Positions 50,905 to 63,681 of a DNA stretch of 64,000 nt are shown piece by piece. The notes under the pieces are model-generated. The model did no database searches. It was not told the origin of the DNA and was given only the letters and a program-made list of their open reading frames with translations. Source of the stretch: Climacteris rufus (Eukaryota > Chordata > Aves > Passeriformes > Climacteridae); contig VZRZ01008248.1 in NCBI GenBank assembly GCA_013398175.1, positions 755,385 to 819,384 of the forward strand. Direction: 5' to 3'. Within the stretch, counting starts at the first letter, position 1; the number at the start of each line of letters is the position of its first letter. Both the position numbers and the translations under genes were made by a program.

Positions 50905-53840
50905 GCAGCTCTCTGACAGGATACTGGTGCAGTGAGGAATGGTGGTGTTAACTTATTCATTCATGTACCAGAATAAACAGATGGCACTGCTACACTTCTG
51001 CGTATTTTCCTTCTTTTTTGGTGCAGATATTTACTGTCTTTTTGAAAAGAAAACATTTTTTTCAAGTACAGAAAAAATGTCTGCTAACTTACTGTCTGCT
51101 TTATTCTTTCTCCTTCCCTACAAGATACGTTGTGGGGGTTTTCTGCTTTTATTTTTTTTTTAAAGAGCTGAGTCTCATGAGTGCTGTCCTCAAGTTCAGT
51201 TTCCTGGTTGAAAATCTGCATACGGTAATGTAATATTCTTCTCCAGGAAAGATTTTTATGGCATATGTAAATGAAATAAGACCAGCCCCTGGTGGTATTG
51301 AGAGGATGCTGAGAAGGAAGCTGACTGTGTATTAACGTGCTTGCAGCTTAGGTCATTCTCACCGAACCCTGCAGCTCTGTGAGGTTCAGCTGCTTGGTGG
51401 AGATGACTTCTCATTCTTTCAGTGACCCTTTGTAAAATGCTGTTTTATTAATGAGAAATATTTTTTTTACAGACATATCTTCCCTAAACTGTAGATGATA
51501 TTGAATTGGATGTGTAATAGTTCTGTTTATACAGGCATAATTAAAGAAATGTGAGCAGGAATCCAGCCAAAATCTGGTGTTGACATTACAATGGAAATAA
51601 TCACTTTCTTTTGTGATCATTCAATTCTCTGGATCAAACTGACTTCTCTTTATTTAAATCCTTTGGGAGTGATGTGGTTTCCTTTACTTAAACCTTCAGA
51701 GAAACTTTGATTTCTATCAATTTCTTTGGTTTAAAAGTCAGGAGTTTTAGTGGGAGTGTAATGAGATTTCAGGAAACAGCAAACATAACTGGAACATGGA
51801 TGTGCCAAAGCAGTTTCCAGGCTTGCTGTGGTGTTAGATGCATTGCCTTTTTAGAAAGTTGTGATATATGCTAGCAACCTGGTTTGAGGAAACTTTGTAG
51901 TTCTCTTTCCAGAACAGGAGAAAAATGATCTGGACAAAACTGATCCTCAACATCTTATGTTGTACCTGATGAAATGTGGTTTTAGTTGGTACATTTCTTG
52001 CAGAACTCATCAAGTTGCCTGATTTCACAGCTGGAAACTTACTTGGGATTTTGGTGCACTGAGAGTTTGTCTCCTATATTCAGGAAGCTGCAAGCTTTTT
52101 GTCTGCTTTCCACAGTGCTGTGTTGAAAGCCAAGCTTCTCACAGGTTCTTTTCCCTTTTAGCAAATCTGTATAGCAGAAGGAAAAATATCCCTCACTGGA
52201 GTAATTGGTTGTTTCCACCAAGTATTGTTGTTTAGAAAGTTGGTAATAAAGCTGAGGAACTTCTGTTAAGCAAAACAGTAGCAAAAGGGACAAATAGGAA
52301 ATTTTATGTAGCAGGAAAATCTAGTTTAATGCAAATTTTGTTGTACCATGTGTAAATTGAGGAGCCCTTTGACATCTGTTTAAATAGAGTAATGATCATT
52401 CAAAACAATGTAACTACACTGACCTTGAAGTCTTTCAGGTCTGTACTGGTGCCCAACATTTTGTTATAGAATACTTCTAGTACAGTTTATAATGAGACAC
52501 TTACAGGCCACGTGTTCTGAGTGTCCTCTGCCTTGTACCAAAACTGCTGCTCTCTCATTCTTCTCTTCTGTAAGTGGTGACTCTTCCCCTTCATCTGATC
52601 AGGTGAGCACATGCATTTGAGCCCCACACAGTGTATTTGCTGTTAGCATTCACTTCAAGTAAGAAAAAAGGCATTTTCTGACATAATTGGTAAAATACTG
52701 TGTTAATGTTTTTGCTGACTTTGAGATTACTCTTGTGTTAAAGGAAAAAGGAAGAATGGTTAAGGAGAAATATTTGGTGTCATCTTGCATGTACATGATG
52801 TCTGACTGAGTCCTTGCAGGGGAAAATCTTGGTGTAATTAGATCTTTATCCTCTCCTGTGAGAGCTTCTTGGGATTTTGCTCTCTATCCCTATGTGTTTC
52901 CTGTTTGCTTTGCCTTCTCAAAAGTGCGTTAGCTCAGTTAGGCATTTAGGACAACTGCCACCCAAGAAGCAAAGGAACAAAAATATCAGAAAATACCTAA
53001 GTATTTACTGAGGAGAAGAAGTATAGAGTAGAAGAAGAACTTAATTCTCCCTATTAGCTGTCTGAAGTTTCAGGAATAGTGGTAGCTGTGCTTTAATATT
53101 TTTCTTCTATGTTTTTCATTTCTTAAGAGGGTTTCCTTAGTACTAATAGTTAAAGTCTGCTAGAGGCTGAGTATTCTTCTTAAAAAGTTCCATTGCTGTT
53201 GCATGTTCTTTTTGTCTATCACTGCTGAAGAAACAGCTGTGGTACACATGCAATGAAAGGGAATTAGATATTTTAATTTTTTTTCATTGTTCAATTGGAG
53301 TTCATTATCTTGGGATATTTTTGTTAAGATCTACATTATACTGTCATACGATTTGATTCTTAAAGGTTGCTGCAGCCTTCGGGTGTCTCATTTAGTACTG
53401 AAGAGTTGCTTAAGCCTAGAACAGAACAATAGCAAAAGGGACCCTGCAACACAGAAGTTTAGTAAGTGATCTATGCTCTGCCAGATATGGCAGAGGCAAA
53501 ATCTGAGGTATGGAGATGATAGCAAGTGAAGCATACAAACCCATAAGGTTTGTGAAAAGGCTGGCTTTTTGCTTTGGTGAACACCCCACTTCTCAGAAAG
53601 ACATACACAGTGACAGTAGAAAAAGAAACCTGATTTCTCTATGTTCACAAATACTGAAACTTTTCAAAATTTCTTGTGTGTTTAAGATACTCTACAATTT
53701 TTTCAAGTTGCTGTATGTTGTCAGTGGTAACTGATTTCTTTATTCCTAGGAGAAAAGCATGTAGAAAAGCAGCCTTATCACTGTCAGGATTTCAGCTCAA
53801 AGTGATGAGGGGTAGTTACCTCTTATGATATGTTTAACAG

Positions 53841-53924
53841 CACAAATTGCTATCCAGCCCACTGCAGTACAAGAATTCACTGCACAAATTGCTATCTAGT
53901 TCATTGCAATTCTAGAATTAGAAG
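53841..53924. repeat. Two-copy tandem duplication, 42-bp unit
   Basis: Both copies start cacaaattgctat, then cagcccactgcagtac versus tagttcattgcaattc, then a gaatt-containing end. They adjoin exactly with a 42-base period and differ at several positions, so the duplication is not recent. Confidence 0.85.
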
Positions 53925-54297
53925 GTGAGCTGGATTGCAGCTTTTATCTTCCAACAGTTTTTTAAGTAGGCTATCTCCAAACTTAATGAATAATATTGCA
54001 GTATAGCTGTTCTTTAGCTAGTGATAAATCCATATAGAAACTTATATTTGCTGTAGTTGTCAGCTAAAGATCTTAAACCTGCTTTCCTATGTGAACGTCA
54101 GTATTGGATCAGACCCAGTCTAATCTAGTTTTTGGTTTCAATCGGTGACCAATAGTGACTGCCTCTGGAATGTATGTATAATTAGTAAATGAAACCTCTG
54201 TTGCTAGCAGCTGTATCTGCATCTTGTTTTTGTAATCCTTCACTGACCTTTTCTCATTCATAAATTTTAAATCTTTTTCTCTGAATGTGCTTAAACT

Positions 54298-54318
54298 CTA
54301 ATCTCAATCAGAGATTAG
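54298..54318. repeat. Short inverted repeat (8-bp arms)
   Basis: ctaatctc, then aatca, then gagattag: exact complementary arms around a 5-base loop. The length is within what chance allows in 64 kb. Confidence 0.7.
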
Positions 54319-54569
54319 TCCATAATCTCACCCTGGACAGAGGGTGTTATGTATTGTGTAGAGGAAGTATTTTCTTTACCTTTTAAATCTGCTTGGTAAT
54401 GTCACTGGATGACATCAAGTCCTTGAAGAAATTAAGAATAATCATACTCTTCTTCCTCCCCTTCCTCCCCATCAAATACACCTTCAGTATATTTCAGTTG
54501 CCTTTTTCAGAAAGAGGGTCCTTGTTTGAAAGGATTTTCATTTTTGTTCTTCACTGCCTCCCTTTCTTT

Positions 54570-54630
54570 TTGGTGTTTGGTTTTGGGTTTATTTGGTTTT
54601 GGGTTTTTTTTGACTTCTGGTTGTTTTTAT
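54570..54630 (+). repeat. G/T-rich low-complexity tract
   Basis: Repeats of ggttttgggttt and T8 with G-runs of two or three, similar to the tract near 47.7 kb. Confidence 0.85.
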
Positions 54631-55503
54631 CTGAATGAGAGAGAAAAGCTGCCTGCGAAGGAGTAGGATACACAATGGAATTATACATTTGCATAATGGA
54701 GAGTTTTGTTGTTTATATTTTGTGGGTTTATAAAGTTGTTGCCTTTATGGACGTAGCTGAGTGATTTCCTTTCATGGAGCTGAGATTCCTAGATCCAGAA
54801 ATGATTCCCTCCAAAGCCTTGTATAACAACTGAAGTGCTGGAGGTCTGTAAACGTATGGCTTCTAGCAAGTTACCTTCAAGGTGAGACCAGGACTGAGAC
54901 TAATGAGTAGCTGTTATACCTGAATTTGCCTGAGATGCCTGAAACAGGCTTCCATATGTGTAAATGCTTTTAAGGAATGGCTGTGGTGTGCATACTGAAG
55001 GTACCATGTGAAACAGGCTTAAGCTAAGTGTCCTCTTCAGATTGTGGGAGTTTAAAAACACAGCTTTGTCCCTTCCCCCTGTGCCCCCTGAAATCAAGTT
55101 TGGGTAAGGTTTGTTACTCATCTCCTTTTGTGCCACTTGAAGAACGCAGAACAGTGGATGTTGGTTTCTAAATCCTGTTCCTGTTGTTGCTTACACGGGT
55201 TATCCAGAGAACAAAATGTCTTGCATCTCCTCTAGGTTTACCCCTGTCTCCTGAAGTGGATGTAGTAATCTGTCTGTAACAATTAATTTTATGCTTTTGT
55301 GCTTCGTTTATCTGGGTCATGGTCAGTTTTGTTTTCCTACCAGTTAAATAGCTTCCAAGAGAGTACACATCAGGGAAGGAAAAAAAAAAAGACAGACATT
55401 GTGCTGAACCCTTAAAGGGTAAAATATAATACATTACACATAGAGTTTGTACTACTTGTGGTACACTTGAAAGAGTCATACACCATTGGTTCAGATTTAT
55501 ATT

Positions 55504-55518
55504 TGTGTGTGTGTGTGT
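55504..55518 (+). repeat. (TG)7 dinucleotide microsatellite
   Basis: An uninterrupted alternating TG run of 15 bases. Confidence 0.95.
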
Positions 55519-57945
55519 CTTAGTGTTCTTCTGTAAATACTACAGCAGCTTAGTAGAGAAACAGTGTTGGGACTAGTGGAAAGTTGAAAACGTCTTCACT
55601 AAAGTATGCCAGAGGAGTTTGTTACTGGAGGCTCTCCAGTGAAAGGATGTTGAAAGAAAGGTGAGTCAGTGAAGTGGAAGACAGAAGAAGGAATTTTAAG
55701 CAGCATAAAAAGGGAAGTGGGAGGTCGTGTTTGTTTTCTCTAATTATGATTTCAGGAGAGTAACTGGCTGCAAAATTGGTTAATTATCTTGTGTTTATTG
55801 TAAACTCCTATACTTTTTCTGAAGACACTAGAAGTGCTTTTGCTTCATAAATCAAGTTAAATCAAAGCACTTTCATTATATTACAGAGCTCTATAAATTG
55901 ATGTCACAACTTGAGAAAAACACTTTTATCTGCAAGCACTTAAGAACACTGCCACTTTCAAAACCGTGCAAGACATTAGTAGCTGGCTTGTTCAACTCCT
56001 TTCAGCTTTCATGCTGACACGTACCATATTGAAGACATGGGTTGTTTGTATAATACTTGGTTTGATCTTTTTTCCTGGTACTTTCAGTACTGTTGAATCA
56101 ATCAAAGGAAGTTATTGCTCTGTTGGGCATTAGCATACATTTAGATATTTCTGCATTAAGAGCTGTTCACAGAGGAAAAGGCTTTTATGTCAAAAAGAGA
56201 GTAAACACAGTCTGCCACTGCTTTGAGCTGTGCTGTTACTTCTGACCCACATGTATTTGAAAGCGAGCCTGTTTGTAAAAGTGGTTGTTCCAGTTTGGGC
56301 CACATCGTTGTGAAAGGTTCCGTCTCCTCTCTCCTCTTTTTGAAATTTCAATTCCTTTAGTCTTTAGCAACTGCATGAATGCTACAGATGGGGAAGGGAC
56401 TCTAAGTGGCTCTTGTGATGGTTTGCTTCAGTCATTGATTAACATGCACAACTGAGTTGATTTCTTTATCTCCAGCTGCACAATCTACTGGGAATAGTAA
56501 TGCTAAGACAGTTGCTAATGCTGAATATGCATAATTTGTGCATGACATGTGGATGTAACTTTCCTTGGAAACTTTTTAACATGAAGTTATTGGGAGAACT
56601 CAGTTCTACAGAGGACTGACTAATCATCTGGACCTTATTCAAGCCTCATTAAATTCCATGAAAGGATTAATTTTTTGACTGGGTTTGTAGTGATTACTGT
56701 CAGCTACTAAATTGAGTAAAGAGCCACTTAAAATGCATCTATGGCTTTCCTAATGTCTTATGCTGTTTTATAAATGTCACAGATAAGTAGTGAAGCACAG
56801 GAAGGGATAGAGCAGAATAAAAGTGTCTGAGATATAAAAGGCTGGGAAATCTCATTGTAGAAATTGGCATTGTCTATGATAATTATGGCCCAATGCAATT
56901 AAAAAAGGTATTGTTTTTCTTAAACCCTCTGTCTTTTGGTCAGACTTACTTGTAAATATATGTGACATTGCATTTAGGAAGATTCCAACTTAAATGTGTA
57001 GGCCTAAGGTTCATAGCAACTGTATTAGAAAAATTAGGCTAATGGTGAGTTTTCAATTCTGCTACTTATTCCTGATCAGTTTTCTTAAATTAGGAGGACG
57101 AGATCTAGTTCTCATTCTCCTTTTATCTAGCAAAAGTGAGGGATAGAAACTAAAAATGTCTGTTACTACAAGGTCTTTCTTTGAGAACTAGGTTATGATC
57201 AGACATTATGAAGTAATGAGATGAAAATGTTAATTTTTGCTAGATTTGGAAACAGTAATGTGGAGAGTGCTAAAAATGTAACTATTTGAGAGCTGACCCT
57301 CTTGGAAGCAATTTTTCCCATGTGGAACTTTTTTTCTGGATCAGAGCAGTTTCTGTTGAGTCTACACTGGCTGTCTAGCTTTCCGAGGAGATATGTTTAT
57401 TTCTTCTGATGGACTGGATTTTATGCCAGATGTATTTTTTTTTTTACTGAAAAGTCTATGGCATAAAAATAACCAAGAAATTTTATAGTGTCTACCTGAA
57501 GAGCTGTTAACTTAAAAGTTGCCAAGTCTAATGTATCCACTGCTGAAATACAAAAATTTCAAGTTAAGAAAGTTATGCACAAAGTTGTTAAATGATTTCA
57601 AGGCCAGTGGGTTATTCAGTCAAAAGAAAGGCAATGCTGTGATGGTGCTGATGGATGAGGAAAACGCAAGGCTGGAAGAAGACTGTTTACCTGGGGAAGA
57701 TTCTCCAAAAACATGGGATGATGACTGCATGCAGGGGAAGGAGATGAGGTCACTTCTCTACTGCAGTGCCCATTTATGCTGTGTCTCACTGGAGACCTTC
57801 AGCACAGGAGGCAGCATGTGTTCTCAGTGTGCTTGTTTGAAACCCAGGCCTTGCAGTGTGACAGTATCACATGGGAACCCTCCTGAGGGACCATTTCAGT
57901 CTCTTAGGAGGGAAGTGCCTCTCTTGGCACTAAATTGAGATTTCA

Positions 57946-58830
57946 GGTGTAGAACAGTCTAGGTGGAAGGGACCTCTGGAGACCTAGTCCAGCCTCTTGC
58001 TCAAGACAGAGTTGTCATCCATCATATGTCATGTAAGCCATGACTTAGGTAATGGAGCTTAGGAACAGAGATTCTGCAATCTCTCCAGCAAATCTTTTCC
58101 AGTGCTCAACACCTCCGTGAAAGCATCTGTGATACCTCTCCTGACCCTCCCAGTTTTCAAACTGTGGCCATTGGCCCTTCTTTCCTTGTTTGATGTGACA
58201 GGAAACTTCAGGTAACTCCATGTTACGCAGTAGTACACTGTCGTTGTTAAACTGCCCCCTACCTGCACAAGCCCAGGTGACACAGCCTCCTCTTACATGT
58301 TATGTATTTTAGACCCCAGGCCATCTTAGTAAATCTCTGCAGGGCTCTTTACAGTTTCTCTCCTCTTTTCAACTTGGGCTCAAAACCTGGACATACTATG
58401 GATTTTGCCTCACCTGTGCTGAGGAGAGGACTGATAATAACTCACATCTTTGTCCTGGTCACACTTGTGTCCTGGGTCACCTTCTGGTACATGGTGTGCC
58501 TTGATCACACTAAAGGTGTATTTCTGGCTCACACTGAACCGATTCCCACCATAGCCAGGTTGTGGGCTGACCATTTCCAAGCCTGCACTAGGACATAGGG
58601 TTATTCTTTTTTCAAGGTGTGGAGTTTTGTGCTTCTCTGTTTGAGATTTGTTGGCTTGGTCCCTGATTTTCTGAAGGTTCCTTTCAATAAAAGTCCTTTG
58701 TTCCTCGTAATCCAGCCCTGCTGGTTCAGCATAATCTGCAGACTTGCTGAGGGTATCCCTTTTGTCAGTGTCTGCGTTGCTGATGATGTTGAGCAGGATG
58801 GAACCTCATGGTACCTCTGACGATTGCCAT
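57946..58830 (-). mobile_element. Long diverged CR1 LINE (3' UTR and ORF2 end)
   Basis: Reverse CR1 blocks occur in order: gtggaagggacctctggaga, ctagtccagcctcttgctcaa, tgcaatctctccagcaaatc, ttttccagtgctc, gcctcacctgtgctgaggagagg, ctggtcacactt, ataatctgcagacttgctgagggt and tgatgatgttgagcaggatgg. The middle (about 58300-58720) is heavily diverged, and no frame survives. It is one of the longer repeats here and is antisense to ATP8A2. Confidence 0.85.
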
Positions 58831-61800
58831 TTTGGCACTGAATGTTTGACCTTATATCTGTGAACTATGTATTCTATACAAATAATGAGGTATTAGTTAC
58901 CTCTCTAATATGTTAAAACTGTTGGGTCCTCACTTAGGCTAATTGCTCTGCCCTGCTCCAACATGCTGGCTTGCATGTGGGGTGTTGTTTGTACTGGATA
59001 TGAACAATGTGAATATGAATAAAATCTATACTTGTGAAAATTAAATAGCAAGGCATCTACAGTATGATTATAACCACGTGCATGTAGAGAATAAGCAGTT
59101 TTTCTGTGTAAATTGTTTAGATTTTTTTTTCAATTCAGAAGACTTGTGAATTTACTTTTTTTGGCATTCAATCTGTTTTTACAGAGTTTTTTTAAAATCC
59201 AGATTGTTAGCTTTGATTTTTAAGTCACAATTATGTATGAGTGTAAGGCTATTAGTATTCTGTGGTCTTGATGGTTTTCCATTATACTCATGGGAGAATT
59301 GGTCATACTCTCCATGTTCATGAAATGAGTGTTTTGAACACTTTCATGTTAGAGTAGCTGTGACCTCCAGGAATTTTGTGGTAGAAACCTTTGATTATAC
59401 CTTGCAATCACTCCCAGCAAACTTCTGGCAAGGCTATTCTGACCCTATCTGCAGAAATAGGGTGTAGAGAATTGTATAGATGTGTATGAAGTGTAATCAC
59501 TTATTAAAACTCAGTTTAAGAAAAGGTAGTGCCCTGAAGGTGTGTGCTGGTATCCCAGCAAGACAGCCAGCCTCTTTGGCTGTGCCATGTGGACTCTTCA
59601 GTGGGTTCCCGTACATGGTTGTCATCACCAAAACAATTGGCACAGCTGGTTTTAGGTGGTTTGAGATCAGCCTCTTGTGTATTGCTCCCATCTCTTTCCC
59701 CCCCACCCCTCAGGCTCTCAGGCACAGTTTATTTAAAGTTGTTATGTACATACTTTGTATCCTGCAGTGTAGACCAGCTTGCAGAAGACATTAATTATAT
59801 GTCTACTGATTCTGTTAAATATGAGTGCTTTTCACATTACCACATCTGTGTTCAGCTCCTGCAATATATCTTGAGATCTTGCTTTTCAGTTGCCAGGTCA
59901 TATTTGAACATGAGGCTCGTTTTTTACCTCAGTACCTGTTTGGCTATAGGATTTTTCAGTGTTTTGTATTTGAAAATTAATTGCTGTTATTTGAATTTTG
60001 CCAGTATGTGCAACATATAACCTTATAAACTTTTGATATATCGCAAAGAGATTTAAGTGAACTTAGGCTTCCAAATCTTAGCTTTCAACTGAAAGATGAA
60101 ATAAAATTTACTGTGTAAATTGACAGTTGAGTACATGCTGCTACAAAAGCCATATTATTCAGTCAGGTGAGTGTGCATAGGCTCTAAGCCATTCTCTAGA
60201 CAGAAATTACTGTAAGCTGACCTGCTTTTCATGGCTGGATTTAAAAAAGAAAGCATCAGCTTAGCCATGCTGATATGCTCTGGTACACACGGAGAGTATC
60301 CTATCTGACTCAAAAAAAAGCTGCTTTCCTGTTTCCTTTAGAACTCATGAGTTTTTCTGCATGGGCAACTCATCATTTTTCCTCCCAGGTTTTTTGCTTC
60401 TAATCTTGCTTGAGTCATGAAGAGTGTCAGTGATTACCATTCCACTTCTAGCAATTCCTTTTTTGTCTCAATTTTTATTGTATCTTTTTAAGGAGATGTT
60501 TCATGTGGTCTGACTCATTTATCTCTTTGAGTTGTAGCTGAGGTTATGGGTGATCTAGGTGTTACATTAGCAATGATAAGATAGCTCTGTCTGATACTTC
60601 AGATTCCACTGACACCAGTGACTTGGATGTGGTTAAATTCAGTGTTAGTGTGGCACTAATGGTCTGAAGAAGCCCAGTGCTTAAAAATCATGGTAGCGGT
60701 GGGAGGACACCTCTCTTCTAAGGTCGATATGGTACAGAAGTGGATATGGAAGAAATCTGCTCTCCTCTGCCTCTAGTGATGTGCTGGTACTTCATGCTGC
60801 CTCTCAGTTGCCCAACAGTTCACCTTAAAAGACCACAAGTTAATAGGAAAGGGCTCATTATAATGCCTGCTGAAATGTTTCAAAGCTGTTTTTTTCTCCA
60901 GGAAAGAAGGTCCTTTAGGCAATGTCCTTCTGCCATCTTTCAGGAAAAGGTTGACATAAATGCACCTATTTTCTCTATGCTGTTTCAAAGCTCCTTATGT
61001 ATAATTGTTCATATGTCTATCTTTATTCTCTTATGTAAAAGGAGTGGTGGAAGGCATGATTCCTCTTGGCAGCTTAGTACTAATTAAGCATGTCCTAAGA
61101 GACATGGACATGTGTATTACCAAACTGGAACTGCAGCATTCTGTGTTCTTTCTGTAAAGATGTGAGGATTTGACAATCTGAAGATGTGGCTCCTAGTTCT
61201 GTATTCTTAGTCTAATTCAGGAAGCAAAGTTGTTGGCCTAGTTTGTTATATTAAACAAAGTATTTGTGCTTTTTTTGACTGTCTGTACTCCATGGAGCAC
61301 TGTCCTGTGTTAAGCTCTGTCTGAACTGGTATGGCTGATCCTGTGGTCAAAAATATGAATGAGAATAAAACTAAAAGTTATATGTGGAAAAGAAAACCAG
61401 TTCTGAGAGTTGAGACACATTCAGGAAATCAAATCTGCAATTTCTTTGATGCATTTTTTTGTCAAAACTCTTGAAGAGCCCTTTCAGTAACAGTAAGGTG
61501 GCTAGCTTGGAACTTTCAAGAGCGTAATTTTAAAGTCAATGCAAGTTTGGAAAAATAGAGGGAATTGAGTTTTGTGAGGCTTTTCCTTGTGTGTTAAGCA
61601 TTTCATGCTCTATAAATATATACTGTTAATAAGAGCACTAAGGAGCAAGTATTGACACTGGACTGTGTGTGTTCATCCTGTACTGTTGAAGTGCTCCCTG
61701 ACTCTGCCTGAACTGCACCAAAATACCTGCATGAGCTTCTGGGGACAGTCAGTTCAAGCAGTGTGGCAGAGGTGAGACTTGACCAGGTTGGCCTCCTCTT

Positions 61801-62566
61801 GCCCAGCAGTTGCCAAGTGGTGTGCTTCTGCCTCATGGGACAGCCTGTGATGTGTGGCTTTGGTTTCAGGTGCTCTTCTCTCCAGCAGAGTCCTCACAAT
61901 TGGAAGATGCTTGGCAATCAAAGGTGCAGGGGACCAGTGTGTGTTGTGTTCACTCTGCTGTCTGTTCTGCTTTGCTCTTACAGAAGCAGCTGCTATTGAT
62001 CAATGTTGCTTTCACAAACCACAGAACACTGTTATGTCTTAAACAAGATAGGTGTATATATTGAACCATATGTTTGAGGCTTATAGACGCCCTAGAATGT
62101 GGCCATGTTAGAGGCCATGTTGTGGCAGAGATTAGTGTGTCAGAGATGCTATTACTGTATCTTCCTGATGGAAATTTGGTCATAATAACTTAGAGTATAG
62201 GTGGTGGCTGAAGACTACAAAAGCACCCCCTTACCCTGCATGCTCTATTTTAATGCTTTGATTTAATCATTAACTTAGTGTACAATTGACCTTGCTAAGA
62301 AAGGATTGAGGAGGGGAAGGAGGAGAAATAAAGGAGTAATATTATAGAACAGTGTTGCTTGTATCGACTCTGAGGTTAGAGGTTAATGTAAAGATCCTTT
62401 CTTGCAAGCTTGTGTTTGGGAGTAGTGAGAATGCTGTGAATGTTCTGCTGTAATTTAATACCTAACCTGGCTTTGGATAGCACAGATTTACTAGTTGACC
62501 AAGAGCAAGCCAATCCCAGTCAGACTTTCACTTGTCAATATCTTTTCTATATAAAAGTGATCTGAC

Positions 62567-62581
62567 TTTTTTTTTTTTTTT
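62567..62581 (+). repeat. Poly-T homopolymer
   Basis: About 15 consecutive T. No recognisable retrocopy is attached to it. Confidence 0.9.
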
Positions 62582-63353
62582 AATCTTAGTGGGAGCACCC
62601 CAGTGCTCAACTTTTCTAGCTGTGGAGAGATTGTGGAAAACAGAAACTCTGTTATTTTTTTTTCTAAATAGCTGATGATTTAGGGACTTGGCTGCAGGCA
62701 TTTTTTTAAAATAGAGACTGAACTTAAAGGAAGGGTGAAAGATAAGTTGCATTTTGGTGGTGTTGTAATGGAAAATTTGGGACCTCACTTTTCTTTAACA
62801 ATACATGATGACCCTGATTTTTCAGGTATACCCATGATTTTGAAATTGAAAGTCTCACATTTTTATGGATGTGGCACTTTCACTTTGGACAGCGAGTCCT
62901 CTACCTGATTGCAGCCCTGTGACGATAATTACTGGGTAAGGTAACCTGCTCCAGATTGTGTCTCTCTCTCCATTCCAGGAGCATTTATTTCAGAGATGCT
63001 AGGCTTTTGAACAACAACATGTAGTTGCAAGTTGATCATTTGTATGTGTTCTTATATTAAATTCTGGGAAACATTTCAGAGAGAGGGACAAGTATAAATT
63101 GTGCAGAGTTACTAGAATTCAGAATGAAGAAAAAAATCTGTCAGTGCTTGTAGTGCTGCTGAAATCACAAACTCTCTCAAATCTACTAGCTACATATCCC
63201 TTCACCTTCCTTCCATGTCAGTGTTTGTGGTTTGTTTCTTAGGTGTATAATGCTGAAAGCAGCAGTAATTTAGAACAGTAATGGTGTCCAAAGCTGCTTT
63301 GTTTTGTATTTCTGAGCTGTAGTTACAATGGGGAAGCAGAGCACCCATCAGGT

Positions 63354-63681
63354 TCCTGAAAGGGGGTTACAGGGAGGTGCAGCTCAGTCTCTTCTCCCAG
63401 GTAACAAGTGACAGGACAAGAGGAAGTGGCCTCAAGTTGCACCAGGAGAGGTTTAGATCGGATATTAGGAAAAAATTTTTCACTGAAAGGGTGGTCAGGC
63501 ATTGGAACCGAATGCCCAGGGAAGTGGTTGAGTCGCCATCCCTGGAGGTATTTAGAAGATCTGTAGATATGGTGGTTAATGACATGGTTTAGTGGTGGAC
63601 TTGGCAGTGCTGGGCTTGTGTTGGATTTGATGATCTTGGATGTCTTTTCCTACTTTAGTGATTCTGTGGTTCCATGATTGC
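63354..63681 (+). mobile_element. CR1 LINE, well-preserved 3' end
   Basis: It runs from the ggttacagggaggtg/tctcttctcccaggtaacaa block through gacaggacaagaggaagtgg, gcattggaaccgaatgcccag and gtggttgagtcgccatccctgg to gattctgtggttccatgatt, the terminal 8-bp-type repeat. The ORF2 C-terminal frame is still open over about 70 codons (63377-63592), so this is less decayed than the other copies. It is 5'-truncated and in sense with the host gene. Confidence 0.95.

Noticed and set aside
58059..58820. Several frames on both strands near 58-58.8 kb
   Set aside because: They lie inside a diverged CR1 and carry no intact product.
63377..63592. Plus-strand 71-codon frame as a host gene
   Set aside because: It is the C-terminal part of CR1 ORF2 within a 5'-truncated element.
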